From UBA7803 sp034522075 (GTDB taxonomy: Bacteria; Pseudomonadota; Gammaproteobacteria; Pseudomonadales; Azotimanducaceae), in contig JAXHLO010000014.1 of NCBI GenBank assembly GCA_034522075.1, positions 56,900 to 120,899 of the forward strand: DNA of 64,000 nt, read 5' to 3'. Position numbers and translations under genes: made by a program. Below are positions 52,686 to 61,460 of this stretch, piece after piece (positions within the stretch are counted from its first letter, which is position 1; every line of letters begins with the position of its first letter). The notes beneath the pieces are model-generated. The model was not told the DNA's origin. It made no database searches and saw only the letters and a program-made list of their open reading frames with translations.

Positions 52686-54681
52686 AGTCCGTGGCGAGGT
52701 CAACCGTCTCGGTGACGGGCGCATCGACCTGGACGGCTGGATTGCCCGGCTCTCAGACCGCCACAGCCACCTGGATGCCGATGCCATATGCCGGGCGAGC
52801 GCCCTGGTGCGCGGTCTTGGCGACCGTGGCGAAGCATTTCTGGAAAGCGGCATGGAACTCGCCGAGCTTGCCGGCGAGCTGCGTCTGGATACGACGTCGG
52901 TTGTTGCTGCGCTGGCCTACCGGCCGGTGCGGGCAGAGCTGCTCACTCTGGTGCAGGTCGGCGAGGCCGTCGGTGGCGATGCGGCACATCTGCTCGAAGA
53001 GGTTCTACGCATGGCCAGCAGTTCGCTGCTGGAGATGAGCAACACCCGTCTGCAGACCAGCGAACGCCGGGATCAGGCCAACAACGTGCGGCGCATGCTC
53101 ATCGCCATGATCGACGACGCCCGCGTGGCTGTGCTGAAACTGGCCGAACGGGTGGTCGCACTGCGGGCGGCCAAGCACGACGATGAGGCGCGCAAGCAGC
53201 GTATCGCCCGTGAAGCTCATCTGGTGTTCGCGCCGCTGGCCAGCCGGCTGGGTATCTGGCAATTGAAGTGGGAGCTGGAGGACCTGGCTCTGCGCTATCT
53301 GGCACCGGATATCTACATGGCCATTGCCCGCCAGCTCGATGGCCGCCGGGAGGAGCGCGAGGCGCAGATTGCCGAAATGGCACAGCGTCTGCAGACTCAA
53401 CTGCGGGAACGGCATATTGACGCCGTGGTGCATGGCCGGGCGAAGCATATCTACAGCATCTGGCGCAAAATGCGCGCCAAGAACATAGGCATCAGTGAAG
53501 TTTATGACGTCCGTGCCGTGCGCATCGTGGTGCCGGATATCGCGCAGTGCTATGCGGCGCTTGGCGTCATACACACTCAGTGGCAGCACGTACCCAGTGA
53601 ATTCGACGACTACATCGCCGTACCCAAAGACAACGGCTACCGGTCCATTCATACGGCCGTGATGGGTCAGGATGGGCGCACCTTGGAAGTGCAGATCAGG
53701 ACCACGGAGATGCACGAGCAGGCGGAACTCGGAGTATGCGCACACTGGTCGTACAAGGACGGCGGAGCAGAAGACCGGCCCTACGCGGAAAAGATGAACT
53801 GGCTGCGCCAGGTGGTGGAGTGGCGTGATGACGTCGAGCGCAACGCCGTCCAGGATATCGGCGACGATCTTCGGGAGCTGTTTCGCGACGAGCGGATTTT
53901 CGTCTCGACGCCCCGTGGACACGTGCTCGATCTGGCCGCCGGATCGACGCCGGTGGATTTCGCCTATCGCGTGCACACCGAAATCGGCCACCGTTGCCGC
54001 GCGGCCCTGGTGGAAGGGCAGTTGCGGGCTCTGAACCGTCCGCTGCACACCGGCGAGCGGGTGGAAATCCAGACAGGGGAGTCAGCCGAACCGCAGCGTT
54101 ACTGGCTGGACGCGCACCTGGGCTACACAACGAGTGGCCGGGCCCGGGAGAAAATCCATGACTGGTTTCGCAGCCGTGATGCCGCGGTCAACGAAGCGCA
54201 GGGCCGTGCGCGGCTGCTGCACCTGCTCGATTCCCTGGGCCTCGGCGCACCGGCGGACGCACGCTGGTGGGAGGCGGCGCGCAGGTTGGGGTTTGCGGAC
54301 CCTGACGCCGTGTGCCGCGCGGTGGGCGGCGGCGACTGTCAGCCATTGGAGGCGCTGGATGCCCTGCATCCCCAGGATGAATTCGAGTTGCAGATGGAAC
54401 TGCTGCCCGGCGTGGGTGCTGCAGACAATCGCGTCTACCGTATCGCCATGGAAGCCGACGACCGCGACGGCCTGCTGCGTGACGTCACGCAATTGTTGAG
54501 CGAGCTCAGTGTGTCGCTGATCGGTAACGAAGGGCGAGTGGATCCGGCCACGGAGCGGGCCCATCTGAAGCTCGACGTGCGCGTTTCTACGCTGCGCGAG
54601 CTGGCTGTCGTCGTCGAACGACTGCAACATCTGCCGGACGTATTCGCAGCCCGCGTCGCCCCCGGTACGGTACACTACTGA
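52678..54681 (+). CDS. relA: GTP pyrophosphokinase RelA (synthetase, degenerate hydrolase domain)
   Basis: Ribosome-associated (p)ppGpp synthetase. The N-terminal HD region lacks the HD metal site (AFLESGMELAELAGELRLDT), so only synthesis is expected. The synthetase motifs are HIYSIWRKMRAKNI, YDVRAVRI, DDYIAVPKDNGYRSIHTAV and EVQIRTTEMHEQAELGVCAH. TGS (ERIFVSTPRGHVLDLAAGST) and a C-terminal ACT domain (RDGLLRDVTQLLSELSVS) follow. GTG 52678 with GGAGG 5 nt upstream gives MVKVRGEV, matching other RelA proteins; a GTG six bases earlier is too close to the GGAGG. It has 667 residues. Confidence 0.94.
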   Translation: MVKVRGEVNRLGDGRIDLDGWIARLSDRHSHLDADAICRASALVRGLGDRGEAFLESGMELAELAGELRLDTTSVVAALAYRPVRAELLTLVQVGEAVGGDAAHLLEEVLRMASSSLLEMSNTRLQTSERRDQANNVRRMLIAMIDDARVAVLKLAERVVALRAAKHDDEARKQRIAREAHLVFAPLASRLGIWQLKWELEDLALRYLAPDIYMAIARQLDGRREEREAQIAEMAQRLQTQLRERHIDAVVHGRAKHIYSIWRKMRAKNIGISEVYDVRAVRIVVPDIAQCYAALGVIHTQWQHVPSEFDDYIAVPKDNGYRSIHTAVMGQDGRTLEVQIRTTEMHEQAELGVCAHWSYKDGGAEDRPYAEKMNWLRQVVEWRDDVERNAVQDIGDDLRELFRDERIFVSTPRGHVLDLAAGSTPVDFAYRVHTEIGHRCRAALVEGQLRALNRPLHTGERVEIQTGESAEPQRYWLDAHLGYTTSGRAREKIHDWFRSRDAAVNEAQGRARLLHLLDSLGLGAPADARWWEAARRLGFADPDAVCRAVGGGDCQPLEALDALHPQDEFELQMELLPGVGAADNRVYRIAMEADDRDGLLRDVTQLLSELSVSLIGNEGRVDPATERAHLKLDVRVSTLRELAVVVERLQHLPDVFAARVAPGTVHY

Positions 54682-54745
54682 AAACATCATACGCCGCCGG
54701 TTCATTCCCTGCGCTGCATCATTCAATGACGACAGGAGAGACTTC

Positions 54746-55396
54746 ATGAGAATTATTCTGCTGGGTCCGCCCGGGGCCGGGAAGGGTACCCAGGCGCAGT
54801 TTCTGTGCGATTCGTTCGGGATCCCGCAGATCTCTACCGGCGACATGCTGCGTGCTGCGGTAAGCGCCGGCAGCGACCTGGGGAAGAAAGTCCAGGCGGT
54901 CATGGACTCCGGGGCGCTGGTATCCGACGACATAATCATCGAGCTGGTGAAAGATCGCATCAGCCAACCGGACTGTGAGAATGGTTTTCTGTTCGACGGT
55001 TTCCCCCGTACCATTGTGCAGGCACAAGCTCTCGACGAAGCCGGCGTGGTCATCGACGCGGTGGTGCAGATCAGCGTTCCCACGGAAGACATTGTTCAGC
55101 GGATGATCGGCAGACGGGTGCATCCGGCCTCCGGCCGCGTTTATCACGTGGAGTTCAGTCCGCCGAAAAACCCCGGAAAAGACGATGAAACAGGCGAATC
55201 GCTCATTCAGCGCGAGGATGATCAGGAAGATACCGTGCGCGAGCGGCTGGCAGTTTACGAGCGCCAGACGCATCCGCTGATCGACTACTATCGTCGACGC
55301 TCCGAAGGCTCGACACTGCAGTTCGTCGAAGTAGATGGGCGTGGCGCTGTGGCCGAAGTACAACAGAGGATCATGGGCGCGCTTCACAATGCGTGA
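54746..55396 (+). CDS. adk: Adenylate kinase
   Basis: AMP + ATP to 2 ADP. The P-loop is ILLGPPGAGKGTQA, the AMP-binding region QISTGDMLRAAV and LFDGFPRTIVQA, and the long-type LID HPASGRVYHVEFSPPKNPGK has no zinc Cys, as in E. coli. It has 216 residues; GGAGA precedes the ATG. Confidence 0.96.
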   Translation: MRIILLGPPGAGKGTQAQFLCDSFGIPQISTGDMLRAAVSAGSDLGKKVQAVMDSGALVSDDIIIELVKDRISQPDCENGFLFDGFPRTIVQAQALDEAGVVIDAVVQISVPTEDIVQRMIGRRVHPASGRVYHVEFSPPKNPGKDDETGESLIQREDDQEDTVRERLAVYERQTHPLIDYYRRRSEGSTLQFVEVDGRGAVAEVQQRIMGALHNA

Positions 55397-55690
55397 ACGT
55401 TCGCCGCAATGGATAGTGATATTTGCGTGTCTTGTCAGTATGATGCGGCGAAAATTTCCAATTGCAGTTTTGTTTCTATGGTCTATCGTTGCTAGGTGTG
55501 TGAAGAGAGTTTGTTTTCGAAGTGCATGCAACCCTTCGTAAAGCAGCCGGACTCGACTCATACAACGCGCACTCGATGAAGTCGCAAGCAGTAACGGAAA
55601 CGGAAACGCAGTGGATAGGGAAATCGCTGGCTGTGATTAGAAGTTGCAAGCGGCCAACGGAGACTGGAAAGAAATCCAAGGAGATTCTTT
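55397..55690. other. AT-richer gene-free stretch before the Lys/Ala-rich gene
   Basis: A 294-nt region clearly richer in A/T than its surroundings. A weak promoter-like pair TTGCAG (55462-55467) and TATCGT (55484-55489) with 16 nt spacing is present, and GGAGATTC lies just before the next ATG. No coding frame or strong hairpin is convincing. It may be a long 5' leader or upstream regulatory region. Confidence 0.4.
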
Positions 55691-56343
55691 ATGCCGAAAG
55701 CTAAAACCGCAGCGAAATCGCCCGCCAAGAAGACGGCGGCCAAGAAACGCGCTGCAAAAAAAGCTTCAGTACGCAAGACGGCCGCGAAGAAGACGGTGAC
55801 CAAACGGCCGGCAGCCAAGAAAGCCGCGGCCAAAAAGTCTCCGGCCAAAAAGCGCGTAGCCAAGAAATCCCCGGCTAAGAAAAAGGTAGCAGCCAAGAAG
55901 AAGGTTGCCGCCAAGAAGAAGCCGGCAGCCAAGAAGAAGCCGGCAGCGAAGAAAAAGACCGCTGCCAAGAAAAAGCCGGCAGCCAAAAAGCGTGCGGCCA
56001 AGGCCACTGCCAAACGCGCTTCAGTGAAGCGGGCAGCAGCCAAGAAGAAAGCCCCGGCCAGAAAGAAGGCAGCGGCTAAGAAGAAGGCGCCTGCGAAGAA
56101 GAAGGCGCCCGGCGCAAGAAGAAGGCGCCGGCCAAGAAGAAGGCGCCGGCCAAGAAGAAGGCTCCGGCCAAGAAGAAGGCTCCGGCCAAGAAGAAGGCGC
56201 CGGCCAAGAAGAAGGCTCCTGCGAAGAAGAAAGCGCCGGCGAAGAAGAAAGCGCCGGCGAAGAAGAAAGCGCCGGCGAGAAAAAAGGCGCCCGCCAGGAA
56301 GAAGGCTTCCGCCAGAAGGAAGGCTCCGGCGAAAAAGAGCTAG
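55691..56343 (+). CDS. AlgP-like / histone H1-like Lys-Ala-Pro repeat protein (frameshifted)
   Basis: Begins MPKAKTAAKSPAKKTAAKKR and continues as imperfect KKKAPA/AAKK repeats, like AlgP (AlgR3) and other bacterial H1-like DNA-binding proteins. The Lys/Ala frame breaks near 56108, at GCGCCCGGCGCAAG. It resumes one base off as KKKAPAKKKAPAK... to RRKAPAKKS and TAG 56341-56343. Without correction the same frame continues as an Arg/Pro-rich basic tail to 56350. An indel in the AAGAAG-rich array by slippage or sequencing error explains it. A nucleoid-binding or transcription-modulating role is inferred from family resemblance. Confidence 0.78.
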
Positions 56344-56352
56344 CGGCTGAGA

Positions 56353-56383
56353 CGGCTGCCCGGACCTGAGCGTCGGGCAGCCG
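56353..56383 (+). terminator. Bidirectional terminator-like hairpin
   Basis: CGGCTGCCCG (56353-56362) and CGGGCAGCCG (56374-56383) form a perfect 10-bp GC stem with an 11-nt loop between the convergent Lys/Ala-rich gene and moeA. Only TT follows on the plus side, so intrinsic termination would be weak; it may act as a 3' end stabiliser. Confidence 0.55.
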
Positions 56384-56437
56384 TTGACGCTTCAGGGCGG
56401 GAGCCTGCCAGCTGGCGTGCGCTGGCGCAGAACCGGG

Positions 56438-57721
56438 CTAGAACAGTCCTCGAAAGGGGAGTGTGAACACGGTGGCGCCTGGCGCTATGTCTCCGCTGTC
56501 TTTGGGAATGCGGATGAGGCAGTTGGCCCGCGCGAAACTCGCCAGCCTGTTGGAACTCTGGTCACCGGTCACGGCGACGTGCAGCGTGCCGTCTTCCAGC
56601 GTCAGTGTGCCGCGTTGAAATTCCTCGCGTCCTGGTTGGTGATGCAGTTCGCCGCGCAGTAATGCCGGGACGGTCAATGGTTGCGACGGCGTTCCGCCGC
56701 ACAGCCGCTCCAGGGCCGGCCGCACCAGCATCAGGGCCGTCACGATTGCGGATACCGGATTGCCCGGCAGTCCGAAGAAGGCCGACTGCGGCAGGCGCCC
56801 GTAGGCCAGCGGCTTGCCCGGCTTCAGATTCAGCTTCCACAGGTGCAGAGCACCAAGCTCACCGACCACGGCTTTTACCCAATCGGCATCACCCACGGAT
56901 ACGCCGCCGCTGGTGAGGATCATGTGGCACTCGCGGTCCGCCTGGGTCAGCACCCGGCGGATGCTCGGCGCCTCGTCGGCAACGATGCCGTAGTCCCTGA
57001 TCTGCACGGGCAGTCCGCGCAGCAGCAATGCCAGGGTCAGCCGGTTGGCATCGAAGATCTGGCCCGGCCCCGGTAGCGACCCGGCATCGAGTAATTCGTC
57101 GCCGGTCGAGAACACGCCCACCGTCGGCTGCGGGCGGACGGCCACCTGATCGATACCGCTGGCGGCCAACCAGCCGGCGTCGAATTCGCTGATACGTGCG
57201 CCAGCTTCAATAAGACGGCCGCCGGCCCGCACATCGTGCCCGGGCGGACGCACATTGGCGCCGCCCTCGGCGGCATTGTGTAGCGTCACCCGGGCACCGT
57301 CGACCGAGCAGTTTTCCTGAATCACCACTGTATCCAGATCGTCCGGCACTGCCGCGCCGGTGAAGATGCGTATGCAGCCGCCTGGCGGAGTGGGCGAGGT
57401 GTGGGGATGCCCGGCGGCACTGGTTCCCTCGAGGACGAGCTCATAGGGCGGTGCGCCTTGCAGATCACGGCTGCGCAGCGCGTAGCCGTCCATGGCGGAG
57501 GCGGGGAAGGGCGGCAGGTTCATGGGAGCGTCTACGGCTCGAGCCGCGTAGCCGGCGACGGCCTGCGCCAACGGCACCAGCGAGCTGCCGGCTATGGGCT
57601 CGATATCGGCCAGAATGGCCGTCAACGCGTCATTCAGGTCGAGTGCTGTGTCGTACTGCTGGGTCAATGGTCTGAGTACCCGGTTATTGCCGTGCCATGC
57701 ATGGACTGTGTCGGCTACCAT
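56438..57721 (-). CDS. moeA: Molybdopterin molybdenumtransferase MoeA
   Basis: Inserts molybdate into adenylylated molybdopterin. It contains PPFPASAMDGYALRSRD with the catalytic Asp, RIFTGAAVPDDLDTVVIQE, GVFSTGDELLD, LTSGGVSVGDADWVK and FFGLPGNPVSAIVTAL. The 427 residues include a 20-residue N-terminal extension. The minus-strand start lies only 6 nt from the divergent tsaB start, so the true start may be further inside (TTG at codon 19). No other Mo-cofactor genes are nearby. Confidence 0.92.
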   Translation of the reverse strand: MVADTVHAWHGNNRVLRPLTQQYDTALDLNDALTAILADIEPIAGSSLVPLAQAVAGYAARAVDAPMNLPPFPASAMDGYALRSRDLQGAPPYELVLEGTSAAGHPHTSPTPPGGCIRIFTGAAVPDDLDTVVIQENCSVDGARVTLHNAAEGGANVRPPGHDVRAGGRLIEAGARISEFDAGWLAASGIDQVAVRPQPTVGVFSTGDELLDAGSLPGPGQIFDANRLTLALLLRGLPVQIRDYGIVADEAPSIRRVLTQADRECHMILTSGGVSVGDADWVKAVVGELGALHLWKLNLKPGKPLAYGRLPQSAFFGLPGNPVSAIVTALMLVRPALERLCGGTPSQPLTVPALLRGELHHQPGREEFQRGTLTLEDGTLHVAVTGDQSSNRLASFARANCLIRIPKDSGDIAPGATVFTLPFRGLF

Positions 57722-57727
57722 ACCGCC

Positions 57728-58408
57728 ATGACGACGTTACTTGCCGTGGAGACCTCTGCGAGCCTCTGCTCACTGGCGATTCTTGTCGACGGCGACTGGA
57801 TCGAGGATACACAGAACGTGGAGCGAGCGCACAATCAGGTGGTGCTCGGAAACCTGGAAGCATTGCGTTGCCGCGCGGGCATCGGGCCCGGCGATTTCAC
57901 TGCCGTGGCGTTTGCCGCCGGCCCGGGTTCGTTCACCGGGATCCGCATTGCAGCAGCGCTTGCCCAGGGTGTGGCATTCGGCTGTGGCGCAGGCGTTGTG
58001 CCGGTGTCGTCATCTCTGGCGCTGGCCCTCGCCGGCCGACGCCACCCCGAGCTGCCCGCGGATGCAGCCGGCTTGATCACCGTGACCCGTTCACGGCGTG
58101 ACGCCTGTTACCTGGCAGCATTCCGCCTGACCGCGGCCGGTCAGATCCCGGTCCGGGAGATGGACGATGTTCTGCATCAGGGCACTGACCGGCCGGGCCG
58201 GCTGCCCGGCAGCGGCTGGGTCGGTGTCGGCGATCGTCCAGACTGGTGGCCGGACGAGCGACCCTTTCTCGATAGCGTGGCAGTGACGGCACGTCTGGTT
58301 GGGGAACTGGCGTTGCCGGCGGTGGCCGCAAATGATCTGCTGCCCCCGGAAGCCGCTCTACCGGTTTATGTCAGCGGCGATTCTCCCTGGCAGCCGGCGC
58401 CGCGGTGA
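57728..58408 (+). CDS. tsaB: tRNA t6A37 biosynthesis protein TsaB
   Basis: Non-catalytic partner of TsaD/TsaE in threonylcarbamoyl-adenosine synthesis. The ASKHA fold starts TTLLAVETSASLCSLAIL, with FAAGPGSFTGIRIAAALAQG as the conserved block. It has 226 residues from ATG 57728. It overlaps rsmJ by 4 nt (GTGA). Confidence 0.92.
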   Translation: MTTLLAVETSASLCSLAILVDGDWIEDTQNVERAHNQVVLGNLEALRCRAGIGPGDFTAVAFAAGPGSFTGIRIAAALAQGVAFGCGAGVVPVSSSLALALAGRRHPELPADAAGLITVTRSRRDACYLAAFRLTAAGQIPVREMDDVLHQGTDRPGRLPGSGWVGVGDRPDWWPDERPFLDSVAVTARLVGELALPAVAANDLLPPEAALPVYVSGDSPWQPAPR

Positions 58409-59115
58409 ACGCCGTCAGGGCGTACTGCCAGCCCCAGGGGCGATGGCTGCTCGAAAGTATTGCTGCAGGCTTGTGTGTCGAGGAACGCTCGCAGCAGCCG
58501 GAAGACGTCCCGGGCTTCTACCTGTGGGCGGTGGACGATCACGTGGAACTCTGCCGGGGCGCCGACCCCGGTGTCTGGATTACGGCGCAGGAGTTGCGGC
58601 GCCGCACGGTTCAAGGCAGCGAACTGCTGCGCGCCTGCGGCGTATCCGCAGCCGCGCCGCCGCGGGTGCTGGATGCCATGGCCGGCTGGGGTGTGGATGC
58701 GCTGGTACTGGCCGGGCGCGGCTGCCGGGTCACCCTGGTGGAACGCCATCCGGCTCTGTGCGTGCTGGCGCAGGATCTGGCAAGACGCAGCGGCCTGACG
58801 CGGCTGGTCGGTGGTCAGGGCGACGGCTATCAGGCGCTGTGTACGCCTGGACCCTATGACGTGGTCTATCTGGACCCCATGTTTCCGCTGCGCAACAAAG
58901 GCGCGCTGCCCGGTAAGCGAATGCAGTGGCTGGCGCAGCTTGCTGGCGCTGATCCACGCCCGCTGCACGACTGGCTGCAGCAGGCCGTGGCCAAGGCGGC
59001 GGGACGGGTGGTGCTGAAACGCCGGCGCACCGATCCGCCGGTGGCAGCACCGGACTGGCAGATTGCCGGCCGCACCGTGCGCTATGACGTCTACCGCGGC
59101 CGCGGCGGCCCCTGA
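58405..59115 (+). CDS. rsmJ: 16S rRNA (guanine-1516-N2)-methyltransferase RsmJ
   Basis: SAM-dependent methyltransferase of 236 residues. The SAM site is VLDAMAGWGVDALVLAGRG, the catalytic motif is YDVVYLDPMFPLRNKGALP, and the C-terminal VVLKRRRTDPP is typical of the YhiQ family. The GTG at 58405 overlaps the tsaB stop. It is convergent with plsB. Confidence 0.9.
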   Translation: MNAVRAYCQPQGRWLLESIAAGLCVEERSQQPEDVPGFYLWAVDDHVELCRGADPGVWITAQELRRRTVQGSELLRACGVSAAAPPRVLDAMAGWGVDALVLAGRGCRVTLVERHPALCVLAQDLARRSGLTRLVGGQGDGYQALCTPGPYDVVYLDPMFPLRNKGALPGKRMQWLAQLAGADPRPLHDWLQQAVAKAAGRVVLKRRRTDPPVAAPDWQIAGRTVRYDVYRGRGGP

Positions 59116-59119
59116 CCCG

Positions 59120-61460
59120 TCAGGGTTCCTGGCGGACGGCGAAGCGGAAGTCCGGATCGATGATGTGCTCCGCCGCGCGCAGGACTTCTTCGACAATGGG
59201 CGCCCAGACCAGCCGGTCAGCGGCTGCTTCGTTCACGACGTCGTTGCGGATCAGGGCATCGACGAAGCGGTTGAACAACCTCACATCGAAAAACTCCGGT
59301 GCGTTCAACCCGTGCAGCCGTGACATCTTGCGGGCCACCTGGTGGCTGTGTTCCTGCAGCGACTGGCGTGTGTGGACGCCCTGGCCGGCCTGGTAGAGCA
59401 GACTGATGACGATGTACAGCCGCTCAAGCGTAGGCATGACGAGGCGTGCCAGCAGGCGCAGTTGATAGTGTTCCGGTACGTGCACGGGCGGTGCCGTGTA
59501 GCCGCCGTCGGCGTCGCGGGTCAGAAGACCGCCGTCTACCAGGTGACCCAGCCAGCGTTCTACGGCATCCGCCGACTCCGGAGTCTGCAGTTCATCGGCA
59601 ATGTAGGGGAACACGGTGAGCGTCATCCGCTGGAGCGATTCGAGCCGCGCCGGCCGCCGCCGGTCACGAACCAGGCACGCAATGAGAGACGGCAGTGCCA
59701 GAACGTGGACGATATTGTTGCGGTACCAGGTCATCAGCAGAGCTGTAAAAGGCTCATGGCTGAGCACGTCGCCGTAGGGTTCGGATTCCCGCTTGAGCAT
59801 GCCGAGAGATTCCACTCGGGCGACCATGTCCTCCGCCGACTGGTCCGGCAGAGCATAGTCGTGGTGAGCGGCGTTGCGGCGCAGCAGATCGACATAGCAG
59901 CGGATCTGCAGGAGCAGGGTGTTTTCCTCGATGGCGACCTTGGGCGTGCTCAAGGTGATCAGGGCCACCAGGTTGACGGGGTTCAGGGCAGCCGCGGCAT
60001 TGATCCGGGTCATGATCTCGCGGCCGAGAGCGTCGGCGTTGCTGCCCGGGTCGGCGGATTCCGCCGCGGACGATTTCTCGCCCGATTCCTGCAGCCAGTC
60101 CTGCAGCACCAGCGGCTGACCGATCTTCACGTCCACCACCCCGAAATTCTGGCGGATCAAGCGCAGGCTGCGGAACACATCGCCCAGGGATTCGCGGCGT
60201 TTCTCGGCACCTTTCAACTCGTCTAAGTAGCTGCCGGCTTCCACGAGCTTTTCATAGCCGAGGTAGACGGGAATCAGCGCCAGCGGCCGGGGTATGCCGC
60301 GCTGGTGATGTTCCAGGGTCATCTTCAGCAGGCCCAGCCGGGCCGGCAGCAGCCGGCCGGTACGGGTGCGCCCGCCCTCGGGGAAGAATTCCACGCTGTG
60401 GCCGCGCCGGTAGACCTGATACAGGTATTCGGAGAATACGGCCGCGTAGAGCGGATTGTCGCGGAAGCTGCGGCGCATGAAGAAGGCCCCGCCGCGGCGC
60501 AGCACACTGCCGAGCAGCGGCAGGTCGAGGTTATCGCCGGCGGCGATATGGGGAATCATCAGCCCCTGCTGGTAGAGCAGGTATGACAGCAGCAGGTAGT
60601 CCAGGTGGCTGCGGTGGGAGGGGACGTAGATCAGCGTGTGGTCCTCGGCCACCGTCGTCAGCCGCTCCCGGCCGTGGAAGGTCACGCCCTGGTAGATGCG
60701 GTTCCAGAGCCAGCGCAGCAGTTTCTCCAGAATGCGGATCGTCGGGTAAGACAGGTTGGAGGCGATCTCCCGGGCGTACTGGCGGGCGCGTTTCTCCAGC
60801 CGGGCGCGCTCGGCGGCGTCTCCCTCGGCTTCGATTACGGCACGTACGCTGCGGCTGCGCAGGATCTGCCGCGCCACCGTACGCTGGTGCGAAAGATCGG
60901 GCCCCATGGTGGCAACCCGCTGGTTGCGCAGGCGCACCCGCAGCAACCGGGCCGCGCGCCGCAGTGTGCGCAAGCCGTCGCCGTTGCCCTCGGCGGAAGC
61001 CAGCTCCGCCAGCGGCAGCGGCGGGCCTAAGTGGGCGACAATGTCGCGGCGTGACAGGAACAGGTTCACCAGGCGCTTCAGGCGCGAGGTTACTGCCCAG
61101 TTTTCCGACAGCAGCAGACGGAACACGGAGCCTTCGCGATTGGGCGCGCGTCCCCAGTAGATGCCCACCGGTACGATGGCACCGGGCAGATCCCTGCGGC
61201 TGGAGCGCTGATCCAGCAGATGCACCATGCGTTGTGAATAACTGGACATGGTGTTGCGCCGGAACCAGCCGTGCGAGGCACGGTTGAGAAAGAAGAAGCG
61301 GCGCCGCTCGTGCATGGCGTCGATGTCGATGGGCTCGAGCGGGCCAGGCAGGTCGAGTTCCTCGCAGACCAGGTCAAGGACGACGATCGGACGAAGAACG
61401 GGTTTCCAGGACGTACAGCAGCAGCACCGGGATGGCCCTCGGGAGCCGCCGCGCAGGCAA
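59120..61460 (-). CDS. plsB: Glycerol-3-phosphate acyltransferase PlsB (5' end frameshifted)
   Basis: Membrane enzyme making lysophosphatidic acid, the first phospholipid step. The acyltransferase blocks are all present: VPSHRSHLDYLLLSYLLYQQ (HX4D), GGAFFMRRSFRDNPLY, SVEFFPEGGRTRTGR and ALIPVYLGYEK. The clean frame covers 59120-61315 (from MHERRRFFFLNRASHGWF). Upstream homology continues in frame as VVLDLVCEELDLPGP, and then, one base off near 61386, as IPVLLLYVLETRSSSD. The true start could be TTG 61460 but is not certain. The gene then runs straight into the end of gspD. Confidence 0.88.
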
